Assembly: GCA_963701955.1 (NCBI GenBank)
Contig: OY969694.1
Location: 806,001 to 870,000, forward strand
Reading direction: 5' to 3'
Origin: Bog-473 sp963701955
GTDB lineage: Bacteria > Actinomycetota > Acidimicrobiia > Acidimicrobiales > RAAP-2
Length of the DNA: 64,000 nucleotides
In this document: piece by piece, positions 29,952 to 38,898 of the stretch
How the letters are laid out: each line of letters starts with the position of its first letter
Numbering within the stretch: the first letter of the stretch is position 1
Program-made: the position numbers and the translations under genes
Notes under the pieces: model-generated
Database searches by the model: none
Told to the model about the DNA's origin: nothing
The model's input: the letters and a program-made list of their open reading frames with translations, nothing else

Positions 29952-31117
29952 GAGGTCGTCCGGTTCTCGTCGATGTAGCCGTAGCCCAGGTCCGTTCCGA
30001 GGACCACCGCCTGGCCGTCCCCCAGACCCAGGTCGCAGTCGATCTCGACGTGGCGCCCGGCCATGTGCGCGGCCACCGCCGCCTCGTCGTGCGCCCTGGC
30101 GACGCCGGCGGCGCACACCGCGACGCCACCGTAGGACACCGACACGCGGTCAGGGTCGAAGGGAACCCCGGCCGATCCCAGTTCGGACACGATGCGTCCC
30201 CAGTACGGATCCTCACCGAACAGCGAGCACTGCACCAGGAGCGAATCGGCCACCTTCCGGGCGGCCCGATGGGCGTCGCCGTCGCTGGTGGCGCCCCGGA
30301 CCCTGACGTGGGACACCTTGGTGGCTCCCTCGGCGTCGGCCACCATCTGCTCGGCCAACGAGCGGCAGCTCTCGGTCAGCGCAGCCGTGAAGGCGGACGG
30401 CGAGGGGCTCGCCCCGGTGCCGTTGGCCAGCACCAGGACGGTGTCGTTGGTCGAGGTGCACCCGTCGACGGTGATCTCGTTGAAGGAGGCTCCCACCGCC
30501 TCGCGCAGGGCGAGCCCGAGCGTGGCCGGGTCCACCGCGGCGTCGGTGGTGCACACCGCCAGCATGGTCGCCATGTTGGGAGCGAGCATCGCCGCACCCT
30601 TGGCCATCGCGCCCACGGTGAACCCCTCGCCGGCGACCACGACCTCCTTGGGGACGGTGTCGGTCGTCATGATGGCCCGGGCCGCCTTTGCTCCCGCATC
30701 GCGACCGGGAGCGCGCGCCATGACGATGGGTGCGATTTCCGCGATCACGGACTCGATCGGGAACGGGATCCCGATGAGGCCCGTCTGGCACACCAAGATC
30801 TCCTGTGCCGAGGCCCCGACGTCGCCCGCGACGGCGGCACACAACCGCTCGGCGGCCTCGCGCCCAGCCAGGCCCGTGGCCGCGTTGGCGTTCCCCGAGG
30901 TCAGGATCACGCCGGCGGCCCGCCCCCCCGTTGCCTGCAGGTGATCCCGGCTGACCTGTACGGGCGCCGCGGCCGCCAGGTTGGACGTGAAGACGCCAGC
31001 CGTCGGGACGGCGCGGCCGTCCTGGGTGACAACCACCGCCACGTCCGGCTCGCCGACAGCCTTGATTCCCGCCGCCCCGCCCACCGCCACGAAACCCTTC
31101 GGCGCCGTGACGCTCAC
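29948..31117 (-). CDS. argJ: Glutamate N-acetyltransferase / amino-acid acetyltransferase
   Basis: A 389-residue ornithine acetyltransferase that recycles the acetyl group and may also make acetylglutamate. It self-cleaves at the Ala-Thr bond of the conserved ATML motif, present here in AAMLAPNMATMLAV. TSGNANAATG and TSTNDTVLVLANG are further family marks. GTG at 31117 overlaps the argC stop (GTGA). Whether it is mono- or bifunctional cannot be read from the sequence. Confidence 0.95.
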   Translation of the reverse strand: MSVTAPKGFVAVGGAAGIKAVGEPDVAVVVTQDGRAVPTAGVFTSNLAAAAPVQVSRDHLQATGGRAAGVILTSGNANAATGLAGREAAERLCAAVAGDVGASAQEILVCQTGLIGIPFPIESVIAEIAPIVMARAPGRDAGAKAARAIMTTDTVPKEVVVAGEGFTVGAMAKGAAMLAPNMATMLAVCTTDAAVDPATLGLALREAVGASFNEITVDGCTSTNDTVLVLANGTGASPSPSAFTAALTESCRSLAEQMVADAEGATKVSHVRVRGATSDGDAHRAARKVADSLLVQCSLFGEDPYWGRIVSELGSAGVPFDPDRVSVSYGGVAVCAAGVARAHDEAAVAAHMAGRHVEIDCDLGLGDGQAVVLGTDLGYGYIDENRTTS

Positions 31118-32147
31118 GGCGTGATCCCCGCCAGAGGGAGCCCGGTGGTCTCGGGCAGACCGAGAGCGGTGTTGGCGCACTGGATGGCCTGGCCCGACGC
31201 CCCCTTCACCAGGTTGTCGAGCGCGCACAGCGCCAGCACCCACCCTGTCCGGGGGTCGACCCGGGCCATGACGTGCGCGGCGTTTGAGCCCGCAGTGGCC
31301 TTGGTCGAGGGCGGGACGTCGACGACGTGCACGAACGGCTCGGCGTCGTAGGCCTCGGCCAGGACAGCGACGACCGACTCGGTGGTCAAGGCGGCATCTG
31401 CGCCCCCGGCCGGCCGCGCGTAGCAGGTGGCCAGGATGCCCCGGGTCATCGGCGCCAGATGGGGGGTGAAGAGCACCTGGGAACCCTCTCCCAGAATCTG
31501 CTCCATCTCGGGCGTGTGGCGGTGACCCAGCAACCCGTAGGCGGTGAAGTCCCCGTGAACCGTCCCGAAGTGCAGGGAATCCTTCGGGGCCCGCCCAGCC
31601 CCCGAGGTCCCCGACGCGGCGTCGACCACGATCCCGGTGCCCTCCACCAGCCCGGCCCGGACCAGGGGGGCCAATGCCAGACCGGCTGCCGTCGGGTAGC
31701 ACCCGGCCGAGGCCACCAGGGTGGCGCCCGAGAGTCCGGGTCGGAACAGCTCGGGCAGTCCGAAGACGGCGTCACCGAGGAGGTCGGGCGCACGGTGCGC
31801 CTCGCCGTACCACTCCAGATAGAGAGCGGGGTCGTGCAGACGGAAGTCGGCGGCCAGGTCGACCACCAGCCCGACCCGACCGCGAAGGTCCGGAACGATC
31901 CGTTGGGACTCCCCGTGGGGCAGGGCGCAGAAAACCACGTCGAGGCCGTCGAGTCGCGCCGGGTCGGGCTCCTCGTAGACCAGCCCCGGATAGGCGGCGA
32001 CGAGCGACGGGGTGTGGCTCCCCACCGACTCGCCCACGTGTGGGTGTGGGCGGTCACCACGGCCACCTCGAGCACCGGATGACTCACCAGCAGTCGCATC
32101 AGCTCGGCCCCGGTGTAACCCGAGGCCCCGACGATTCCCGCCTTCAT
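31114..32147 (-). CDS. argC: N-acetyl-gamma-glutamyl-phosphate reductase, frameshifted near 32040
   Basis: About 344 residues after repair. The NAD(P)-binding start VGASGYTGAELMRLL (residues 6-20) is in one frame up to about residue 36 (VVTAHTH). The rest, with ALPHGESQ, the catalytic Cys in ASAGCYPTAAG and GLLGHRHTPEM, is in another frame. The break lies in the GTG-rich run at 32037-32048; a missing base or two extra bases would both fit, and homologous spacing does not decide. ATG at 32147 lies six bases after TATAGT, so the operon is predicted to begin leaderless. It is the first of eight genes, argC-J-B-D-F-R-G-H, most coupled by GTGA overlaps. Confidence 0.9.
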
Positions 32148-32153
32148 TGCATC

Positions 32154-32159
32154 ACTATA
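32154..32159 (-). promoter_or_regulatory. -10 element (TATAGT) of leaderless arginine operon promoter
   Basis: TATAGT on the minus strand is followed by exactly six bases and the ATG of argC (32147). The surrounding 30 bases are strikingly A+T-rich for this genome. Confidence 0.7.
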
Positions 32160-32167
32160 CACATTTC

Positions 32168-32181
32168 TGCATATTCATGCG
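32168..32181 (-). promoter_or_regulatory. ARG-box-like operator overlapping the -35 region of argC
   Basis: The minus strand reads GCATGAATATGC at 32180-32169: GCAT and ATGC half sites around GAAT, with TGAATATGCA resembling half of an ARG box. A further TGCAT lies at 32148-32152. ArgR bound here would cover the promoter. No binding data; assigned by resemblance and by argR being in the operon. Confidence 0.45.
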
Positions 32182-32259
32182 AACCACTCGGCCCCCGTGG
32201 TTCCATCGGTCCCAGGGGTGATGTTCACCCGTGCACCCGAGTGGACCCAGCAGCACGGG

Positions 32260-34794
32260 TCAACGAAGGACGGCGCCGAATTGGCCTTGCACTGCCTCGA
32301 TGCACCGTGCCCGCAACTCCCCCACCTCGGCGTCGGTCAGCGTGCGCTCGAGCGAGCAGAACCGCAACCGGTACGCCAGGCTGCGCGTCCCCTCGTCGAT
32401 CCCCGGACCTCGGTACACGTCGAAGAGCCGGACCGCCTCGAGCAGCTCTCCGGCCGCGGAGCGAAGGGCGTCGGCCACCTCGTCGGCGCCGTGGCGGTCG
32501 GCCACGACGAACGCCAGATCGACATCCGATGAGGGGAAGCGGCTCACCGCGCCGCCCACCGTGACCCGGCGCGGGACGCGGGACCCGTCGAACAGCGCTC
32601 CGAGGTCGACTTCGAGCCAGCCGATCCGGCGGGCCGTGCCGCTCGGCCCGACCAGCCCGAACGCCGAGGCCACTCCGGGGTCGATCTCGCCGAGAGAGCC
32701 GAGGACCACGCTCCCGTCGCGCGGGCGTCCCCCTGGTCTGGCCGTGGGGCCACCACCAGATGAGCCGAGCGCGTCGGGTGCAGCCCGGGCGACGTCATGG
32801 CGCCCCGCTCGGGCGACACGACGCGGACGCCGTCGAGCGCGAAGGCGTCGGCCACCACGTGCCAGGCCGCCACCGCGGTGCGGGCGTCGTCGTCGTGGAG
32901 GGCGAACACGACGGCGAGCATCTCGCGTTCCCCGGGGAGCTCGGCACGCCCCATGCCGCCGGCGCCGGCCCGCTCGACCACCCGGGGAGCGCCCTGGTCG
33001 GGATGCGAGAAGACCACTCCCAGCTCGAAGAGTCGTATCTCGCCCTGGCGACGAGCCGCGTTGTGGGCCAGCGCCCCGAGGAGACCCGGCATGAGGGAAC
33101 GGCGGAGGAAGGGCTTGTCGGCGTCCAGCGGGTTGGCCACCCGCACTGCGGGACCCGCCAGGGCCACCGCGTCGTGCGCTTCGGCCGAGACGAACGTGTC
33201 GGTCCATCCCTCCGACGCGCCGAGACCCCCCATCACCCCCTTGAGCACGCGGCGCGAGCGCTGGAGCGGAGTCAGGCCACCCGGCTGTGGCCAGGTCGGG
33301 ATCCGTCGCGGCACGTTCGAGTAACCGAAGGTCCGGACGATCTCCTCCACGACGTCGTCCACCCCGTAGGGCTCGGTCCGCACGTCGGGCCGGTTCGTCG
33401 GCACCTCCACGCTGAGCGTGCCCCCGGCCTCCTCCAGCACGGTGAACCCGATCGGCTCGAGCAGCCGGGCCACGTCGCCGGCCCCAAGCAACACCCCGGT
33501 CTGTCGGTGCACGCGCTCGAGGGGAACCATGACGACGAACGGCTCAGGCACCTCGCCCCGGACGTCGAGCATCCCGCCGGCAACTCGGAGCCCGGGCGCG
33601 GTTTCGGCCACCAGCTGGCAGAAGCGCCGCACCGCGGGCTCGATCGCCCACGGATCACAGCCCCGTTCGAAGCGGGCCGAGGCCTCGGTGCGCAACCCCA
33701 GACGCTTCGAAGTGCGGGCGATGGCCATGGGCGTGAAGTACGCCGCCTCCAGCAACACCTCGGTGGTCGAGGACCCGATCTCCGAAGAGGCGCCGCCCAT
33801 GATCCCTCCGATGCCCACCGGCGTGCCCTCGGCGTCGCAGATGAGGCAGTCCTCCCCCGTGTCCCCCAGGCTTCGACCCTGGACACCGACGGTGCGCGCC
33901 ACGCCGTCGAGTGTCTCGACCGTCTCGCCCGGGCGGGCGCGCCGCACGGTGAGGCCGCGCCCCGGGAGCTTCGCCATGTCGTAGGGATGGGTGGGCTGGC
34001 CCAATTCGAGCATCACGTAGTTCGACGCGTCGACCACGTTGTTGATGGGGCGCATGCCGGCCAACCGGAGTCGTCGGGCCAACCACGGTGGCGACGGCGC
34101 CACCTCCACGTCGCTCAGCACGCTCGCCGTGAGACGCGGGCACAGGTCAACCGACTCGACCGAGGCGGTGGCCAAGCTCTCGATCGGCCGGCCGCTCGAT
34201 CGCGGTTCGGGCGGCTCGGGCACGGTGCAGGCGATCCCCAGGCGGCCGGCGAGGTCGCGAGCGACCCCCGCCATACACCAGGCGTCGGGCCGGTTCCCCT
34301 CCACCGCGAGCTCGAAGACGATGTCGGGCTCCAGCCCGAGGGCTTCTCTGAGGGGCGTCCCAGGCGCGCCTGGTGCGTCCTCGCCCAGGATCAGCAGTCC
34401 GGCACCGTCGTCGGAGAGCCCCAGCTCGTGACCCGAGCACAGCATGCCGTTGGACCAGATGCCGCGCGATCTTGCGTCGCGCGATCTCGAATCCTCCGGG
34501 CAGGATGGCGCCCACCGGGGCGAGCGGGACGCGGTCGCCCACGGCGAAGTTGTGCGCACCGCAGACGATCTCGAGCGGATCGGCACCAGCGTCGACCACG
34601 ACGAGACGGATCTTGTCGGCGCCCTCGATCGGCCGGATCTCGAGCACCCGGCCGACAACCACGTCGCCGAGCCCCTCGCCCACGTGCTCGATCCCCTCGA
34701 CCACCAGGCCCAGGTCGTCGAGCGCGGCCCGCAGCACCCCGACGTCGTCGGGGAACCGGGCGAAATCACGGAGCCAGCTGAGCGGGGCGCGCAT
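32260..34794 (-). CDS. pheT: Phenylalanine-tRNA ligase beta subunit, two compensating frameshifts
   Basis: About 844 residues. It starts with MRAPLSWLRDFARFPD and the EMAP-like tRNA-binding domain (VVGRVLEIRPIEGADKIRL). The middle holds the B3/B4 domains and the B5 domain. The C-terminal 90 residues are the FDX-ACB anticodon-binding domain (SRFPSSDVDLAFVV, then RLFDVYRG). The frame is broken twice: one extra base near 34467 (removing it restores KIRGIWSNGMLCSGHE) and one base apparently missing in the C5 run at 32729-32733 (adding it restores the path to DGSVVLGSLGEIDPG). The net change is zero, so start and stop are in phase. Start follows pheS by 13 bases. Confidence 0.93.
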
Positions 34795-34807
34795 GGTCGT
34801 GTCTGGC

Positions 34808-35881
34808 TCAGAACTGGTTCAAGAAGCGGATGTCGTTCTCCAGGAAGGACCGCATGTCGGGGATGGCGTGGCGCATCTGGGCCAGGCGGTCGATACCGAA
34901 GCCGAAGGCGAACCCCGACCAATGAGCAGTGTCGATGCCGACCGCCGCGAACACGGCGGGGTCGACCATGCCGCATCCGCCCAGCTCGATCCAGCCGGTG
35001 TGCGAGCACGTCCGGCACCCCTCCCCCAGGCAGAGCGTGCAGGTGATCTCGAACTCCGCCGAGGGCTCGGTGAAGGGGAAGTAGGCCGGGCGAAGGCGCG
35101 ACTGCATGCCCGGTCCGAAGTACGCCTCGGTGAAGACCTGGATCGTCCCGGCCAGGTCGCCGAAGGTGATGTCGCGGTCGACCACCAGCCCCTCGATCTG
35201 GTTGAACACGGGAAGGTGGCGGGCGTCGGGCGTGTCGAGGCGATAGCACTTGCCCGGCATCACCGAATGGATGGGCAGCGTCGCGTCGCGCACCGCCTGC
35301 TCCATCAGGTGGATCTGCACCGGGGAGGTATGGGTGCGCAGGAGGATCGTCTCGGGCTCACCCAGGTCCAGGTACATGGTGTCGTACATGCCCCGCGCCG
35401 GGTGGGCCGGCGGGATGTTGAGCGCCTCGAAGTTGTACCAGTCCGTCTCGGCTTCGGGACCTTCGGCCACCGTGAATCCCATGGACACGAAGACGTCCTC
35501 AAGCTCGGCCCGGGCCTGGGTGACCAGGTGCAGGTGTCCCCGGGCGAGAGGCGAACGCACCCGGTCGACGATGACCTCCGTCAGATCGAGCCGGTCGGCG
35601 TGCAGCGCCTCGGCACGCTCGCTGGCCGCCAGCTCGTGGCGGCGGGCGGACAGCAGCGTCTCGAGCCGGGTCCGCAGCTCGTTGAGCCGCCGCCCTGCCT
35701 CCCGGCGCGCCTCGGGCTCGAGGCCGCCGAGGGCGCGGTGCGCCCGGGTGAGCTCAGAACGCTTTCCCAGGAGCTCGGACTCCACGACGGCGAGGGCATC
35801 GGTCGACGATGCGGACGCGACGGCCCGTTCGCCCCGTGCGGCGAGGTCCTCGAAGTCGAGCTGTACGTCATCGGTCACCAT
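34808..35881 (-). CDS. pheS: Phenylalanine-tRNA ligase alpha subunit
   Basis: 357 residues, the catalytic subunit of the alpha2-beta2 class II synthetase. An N-terminal coiled coil (about 1-90) precedes the catalytic core. Motif 2 is RLRPAYFPFTEPSAEFEIT, and the late motif GFAFGFGIDRLAQMRHAIPD ends with RFLNQF. A Cys cluster CTLCLGEGCRTC near 270 is common in this subunit. ATG at 35881 is 15 bases from the stop of the methyltransferase gene. pheT follows. Confidence 0.96.
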   Translation of the reverse strand: MVTDDVQLDFEDLAARGERAVASASSTDALAVVESELLGKRSELTRAHRALGGLEPEARREAGRRLNELRTRLETLLSARRHELAASERAEALHADRLDLTEVIVDRVRSPLARGHLHLVTQARAELEDVFVSMGFTVAEGPEAETDWYNFEALNIPPAHPARGMYDTMYLDLGEPETILLRTHTSPVQIHLMEQAVRDATLPIHSVMPGKCYRLDTPDARHLPVFNQIEGLVVDRDITFGDLAGTIQVFTEAYFGPGMQSRLRPAYFPFTEPSAEFEITCTLCLGEGCRTCSHTGWIELGGCGMVDPAVFAAVGIDTAHWSGFAFGFGIDRLAQMRHAIPDMRSFLENDIRFLNQF

Positions 35882-35896
35882 CGGTCGCCGGGAATG

Positions 35897-36691
35897 CTAC
35901 GTGCCCGGGGACCCGCCCCGACGCTGTCGGAATGCTTCGAAGCACACGACGGCGCAGGCGACGCCCACGTTGAGCGACTCGGCCCGTCCGGCCATGGGGA
36001 TCCCCACCCACCCCGACAGGGTCATGCCGAGGTCGGGGTCCAATCCGGCGGACTCGTTGCCCAGGAACACGGCGGTGGGCACCGACCAGTCCACCGCGGC
36101 GTAGTCCTCTCCCCCCCGCACGACCGTGCCCAGTGTCCGGAAGCCGGCCTCCGCCAACTCGGCGGCCACCGCCGCCGGATCGGACCGGACCGAGAGGGGT
36201 ATGTGGAAGAGCGAGCCCGCCGAGGCACGCACGGTCTTGGGGTTGTAGGGGTCCACCGACTCGCCGGCATAGACCACGCCGGCGGCTCCCGACGCGTCCG
36301 CGCTGCGCAACACGGTGCCGGCGTTGCCCGGGTCGCGCACGTCGACCAGCACCACGACAAGCGCTCCGGCGCGGGGCGCCCATCGCTCCGATCCCCCGGT
36401 TACGGCCTGCCAGTCCTCCATCATGGGCAGCACGGCCAGGACGGGTTGTGGCGTGACCGTGTCGGCCACCCGTTCGAGCACGCCGGCCCCCAACGCAAAC
36501 AGGCGGGCACCCACATCGGTGGCACGCCGGCAGACCTCCTGAGTGGCGCGGTCGTGATCGCCCTCGGGCGAGACGTACAGCGACTCGACGGGTACCCCGG
36601 AGTCCAGAGCGCAGCGGATGAGCTCGGCACCCTCGGCCACGAAGGCGCCCTCGCTCCAGCGTGTCGTGCGCTTCTGCAACAGGCCGCGCAA
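35897..36691 (-). CDS. TrmH/SpoU-family RNA 2'-O-methyltransferase
   Basis: About 264 residues. The C-terminal SPOUT (knotted) domain has VVLVDVRDPGNAGTVLRSADASG (motif 1), VFLGNESAGL (motif 2) and the closing IPMAGRAESLNVGVACAVVCFE (motif 3); the N-terminal part is the RNA substrate-binding domain. The target, rRNA or tRNA, is unknown. The start is uncertain: TTG at 36691 is the only conventional option, but family members usually have about ten more residues (here a Arg/His-rich stretch in frame up to a CTG overlapping the rplT stop). Position between rplT and pheS is common in actinobacteria. Confidence 0.88.
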   Translation of the reverse strand: MRGLLQKRTTRWSEGAFVAEGAELIRCALDSGVPVESLYVSPEGDHDRATQEVCRRATDVGARLFALGAGVLERVADTVTPQPVLAVLPMMEDWQAVTGGSERWAPRAGALVVVLVDVRDPGNAGTVLRSADASGAAGVVYAGESVDPYNPKTVRASAGSLFHIPLSVRSDPAAVAAELAEAGFRTLGTVVRGGEDYAAVDWSVPTAVFLGNESAGLDPDLGMTLSGWVGIPMAGRAESLNVGVACAVVCFEAFRQRRGGSPGT

Positions 36692-36729
36692 CCGGCGGAC
36701 CCGCCGGTGCGTGAAGGCCAGCCGCTGGG

Positions 36730-37116
36730 TCAGGAGGCGACCTCGGCCCGGGGTGCGGCACCGGCCAGCGCCGCCTGTGCCGTCTCCACCAGCGTGGCGA
36801 AGGCCTCGGGGTCACTGACCGCGAGGTCGGCCAACATGCGGCGGTCCACCTCCACACCGGCCACGTGCAGACCGTTGATCAGCCTGCTGTAGCTCATGCC
36901 GTGCTGGCGGGCGCCGGCGTTGATCCGCTGGATCCACAACTTGCGGAAGTCGCCTTTGCGGGCGCGGCGGTCCCGGAAGGCGTACTGCATGGAGTGCATG
37001 AGCTGCTCGTTGGCCGCTCGGAAGGAACGGCTCTTGTTGCCGTAGTACCCCTTCGCCTGTTCGAGGACGGCGCGGTGGTGCTTGCGGCCGTGGACGGACC
37101 GCTTCACTCTGGCCAT
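36730..37116 (-). CDS. rplT: 50S ribosomal protein L20
   Basis: 128 residues. Begins MARVKRSVHGRKHHRAVLEQAKGYYG, followed by the conserved RKLWIQRINAGARQHGMSYSR and an acidic-hydrophobic tail. It binds 23S rRNA early in large-subunit assembly and commonly represses its own operon. GAGGAG lies eight bases before the ATG at 37116. Third gene of infC-rpmI-rplT. Confidence 0.97.
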   Translation of the reverse strand: MARVKRSVHGRKHHRAVLEQAKGYYGNKSRSFRAANEQLMHSMQYAFRDRRARKGDFRKLWIQRINAGARQHGMSYSRLINGLHVAGVEVDRRMLADLAVSDPEAFATLVETAQAALAGAAPRAEVAS

Positions 37117-37189
37117 GGGGGTGCTCCTCTCTTCGGATTCTCTGGGTCGTTCTCTGGGTGGGCGGGTCAGGCTGGGCCGGAGCCCGGGC

Positions 37190-37384
37190 TCAGATGCCCA
37201 ACATCCGGCGGGTGGCCCGCTCGTCGGCCTTGGCCACGTCCGACTCACGCCCGAGCCGGCGCGTCCGCACACTCGTCTTCTTCTCGAGCAAGTGCGACCG
37301 GAAGGCCTTGCGCCGGCGGAGCCGGCCACTGCCCGTCACCTTGATGCGCTTGGCGGCGCCCCTGTCGGTCTTCATCTTCGGCAT
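37190..37384 (-). CDS. rpmI: 50S ribosomal protein L35
   Basis: 64 residues, very basic, starting MPKMKTDRGAAKRIKVTGSG and continuing RRRKAFRSHLLEKK. It is the usual length. It lies between infC (4-base gap) and rplT (73 bases), the standard order. AGAGGG upstream serves as the ribosome site, within the 3' end of infC. Confidence 0.97.
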   Translation of the reverse strand: MPKMKTDRGAAKRIKVTGSGRLRRRKAFRSHLLEKKTSVRTRRLGRESDVAKADERATRRMLGI

Positions 37385-37388
37385 TGCG

Positions 37389-38039
37389 TCATCCCTCTTC
37401 GGCTGCTGCTGCGACTTCTGTTACGACTTCGGCTGAACGGTCCACCGCGGGGGCCGGCTCGACCTCGCGCTCGGCACGTTGCGCGTTGGTGGCCCTCGAC
37501 TGCGCCGCCTGGCGCGCCCGCTTGTCGGGGGCGAGCACCATCACCATGTTCCGGTTGTCCAGCTTGGGTTCGGCCTCGACCTTGGCGATGCCCTCCATCT
37601 GCTCCGCGATGCGGTCCAAGATCCGCTTCCCGTGCTCGGGGTGGTACACCTCGCGGCCCCGGAACATGATCGTGATCTTGACCTTGTGCCCCTCGCCGAG
37701 GAACTTGCCCACCTGACGGGTCTTGGTGTCGAAGTCGCCCGGCCCGATCTTGGGCCGGTACTTCATCTCCTTGATCCCGACGTGGACTGCCTTGCGCCGG
37801 CTCTCCTTGGCCCGCTGGGCTTCGTCGAACTTGAACTTCCCGAAGTCCATGATCCGACAGACGGGCGGGTTGGCCATGGGGGCCACCTCGACGAGATCGA
37901 GGTCGAGGCCCTTGGCGATGGCGAGGGCCTCGGGAAGCGGCTTGATGCCGAGTTGCGCACCGTCGGGGTCCACCAGGCGGACTTCACGGGCACGGATCCG
38001 GTCGTTGATCCGGTGCTCAGTTGTGGTTTCAGCGACGAT
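37389..38039 (-). CDS. infC: Translation initiation factor IF-3, predicted ATC start
   Basis: About 216 residues. IF-3 dissociates ribosomal subunits and proofreads start codons. The N-terminal domain starts HRINDRIRAREVRLVDPDG, then ALAIAKGLDLDLVEVAP. The C-terminal domain has KEMKYRPKIGPGDFDTK and KVKITIMFRGRE. A tail rich in Ala/Glu is extra. No ATG, GTG or TTG precedes RINDRIR in frame; a TGA lies two codons before ATC at 38039, and the first GTG (37973) would remove the conserved N-terminus. ATC with GAGGTG nine bases upstream is therefore the best start. Rare starts for infC are known and underlie autoregulation. Confidence 0.93.
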   Translation of the reverse strand: MVAETTTEHRINDRIRAREVRLVDPDGAQLGIKPLPEALAIAKGLDLDLVEVAPMANPPVCRIMDFGKFKFDEAQRAKESRRKAVHVGIKEMKYRPKIGPGDFDTKTRQVGKFLGEGHKVKITIMFRGREVYHPEHGKRILDRIAEQMEGIAKVEAEPKLDNRNMVMVLAPDKRARQAAQSRATNAQRAEREVEPAPAVDRSAEVVTEVAAAAEEG

Positions 38040-38048
38040 GCGTCATCA

Positions 38049-38054
38049 CACCTC
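38049..38054 (-). promoter_or_regulatory. Ribosome-binding site (GAGGTG) that fixes the infC ATC start
   Basis: GAGGTG on the minus strand is fully complementary to CACCTC at the 16S 3' end and lies nine bases before ATC at 38039. No in-frame conventional start codon exists in this stretch. Confidence 0.65.
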
Positions 38055-38259
38055 TCACTCGGGCCCGCGGTCCTTCCGCAAGCCAATCGGTGGAGCGAGG
38101 CCGCCGGGTGGGCAGGGCCCACACCCGAGTGACGATCGACCCGGCGCACTGTGTTCCGAGAACTGGGTTCCCCGGAGACCGGGTTCCCAGGTCCTCCCGG
38201 GTGGTGGCCAGGTGGAGGCCGCTCAATCGGGGCCTCGCTTCCATGTAGTCAAGGTCCCA

Positions 38260-38265
38260 TACAGT
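38260..38265 (+). promoter_or_regulatory. -10 element (TACAGT) of leaderless DUF1844 promoter
   Basis: TACAGT is followed by six bases and the ATG at 38272. It lies in the 232-base divergent region shared with infC. Confidence 0.6.
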
Positions 38266-38271
38266 ACCAGC

Positions 38272-38700
38272 ATGAGCAGCCTTTGGACACCCTCGGGCGA
38301 GTACGTCCCCAAGAACGAGGGCGAGCCCGCCCCGGTCACACCCGGCGAGCCGGGGATCGGGTCGGACGACGCCCAGGCCGCGGTCGACGCCATGCGGGCC
38401 GAGTTGGCGGGGACTCCGGCCGAGGTGGTGGTGGCCAACCACTGCTACGGCCTCTTCGAGCTCGCCGCCATCTACCTCTCGCAGGTCCCGCCCATGCTTT
38501 TCGAGGCCCGGCTGGCCATCGACGGTCTGGGCGCCCTGCTCGACGGCCTGCGCGGCCGCCTGGGCGAGGCCGAGCCGTCCCTCCTCGAGTCCATCTCACA
38601 GCTCCGGCTGGCCTATGTGCGGCTCGAGGGCACCGAGCGCAACGCGGTGGAGACGGCGGCGGCCTCAGACGGCGAGGGCACCACCGACCGGGCCTCGTAG
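38272..38700 (+). CDS. DUF1844 domain protein
   Basis: 142 residues, cytoplasmic, mostly helical. It begins MSSLWTPSGEYVPKNEGEPAP, and the helical core contains VVANHCYGLFELAAIYLSQ followed by LAIDGLGALLDGLRGRLGEAE and QLRLAYVRLEG, matching DUF1844. The family has no known function but often lies divergent from or beside infC in actinobacteria, as here. ATG is fixed by TACAGT six bases upstream. The last 88 bases overlap the convergent cold-shock gene. Confidence 0.85.
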   Translation: MSSLWTPSGEYVPKNEGEPAPVTPGEPGIGSDDAQAAVDAMRAELAGTPAEVVVANHCYGLFELAAIYLSQVPPMLFEARLAIDGLGALLDGLRGRLGEAEPSLLESISQLRLAYVRLEGTERNAVETAAASDGEGTTDRAS

Positions 38701-38897
38701 CGCCCACCGCTCCCCGGCCCGACGACGAACGTCACCGAGGTCCCGACTTCGATCGTCCGGCGCCCGTCGGTGATCGCGGTGGCATGGAACGCGAAGTCGG
38801 CGCCGCCGTCCTCGACCACCCGGCCCAGCCCGCGAACGGCATCGAAGGAAGCCACGCGTCCGAGGCGGGGCCCGGCCGAGGGATCGGGATCGGGCAC
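38613..38897 (-). CDS. Small cold-shock domain protein
   Basis: 94 residues. Core RVASFDAVRGLGRVVEDGGADFAFHATAI is a cold-shock (OB-fold) nucleic-acid-binding domain with a divergent RNP1 (LGRVVEDG in place of KGFGFI) and RNP2 (DFAFHATAI). The C-terminal extension is Ser/Ala-rich. GTG at 38897 lies one base after the hisG stop. The gene overlaps the convergent DUF1844 gene by 88 bases. RNA binding is likely but specificity is unknown. Confidence 0.7.
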   Translation of the reverse strand: MPDPDPSAGPRLGRVASFDAVRGLGRVVEDGGADFAFHATAITDGRRTIEVGTSVTFVVGPGSGGRYEARSVVPSPSEAAAVSTALRSVPSSRT

Positions 38898-38898
38898 C

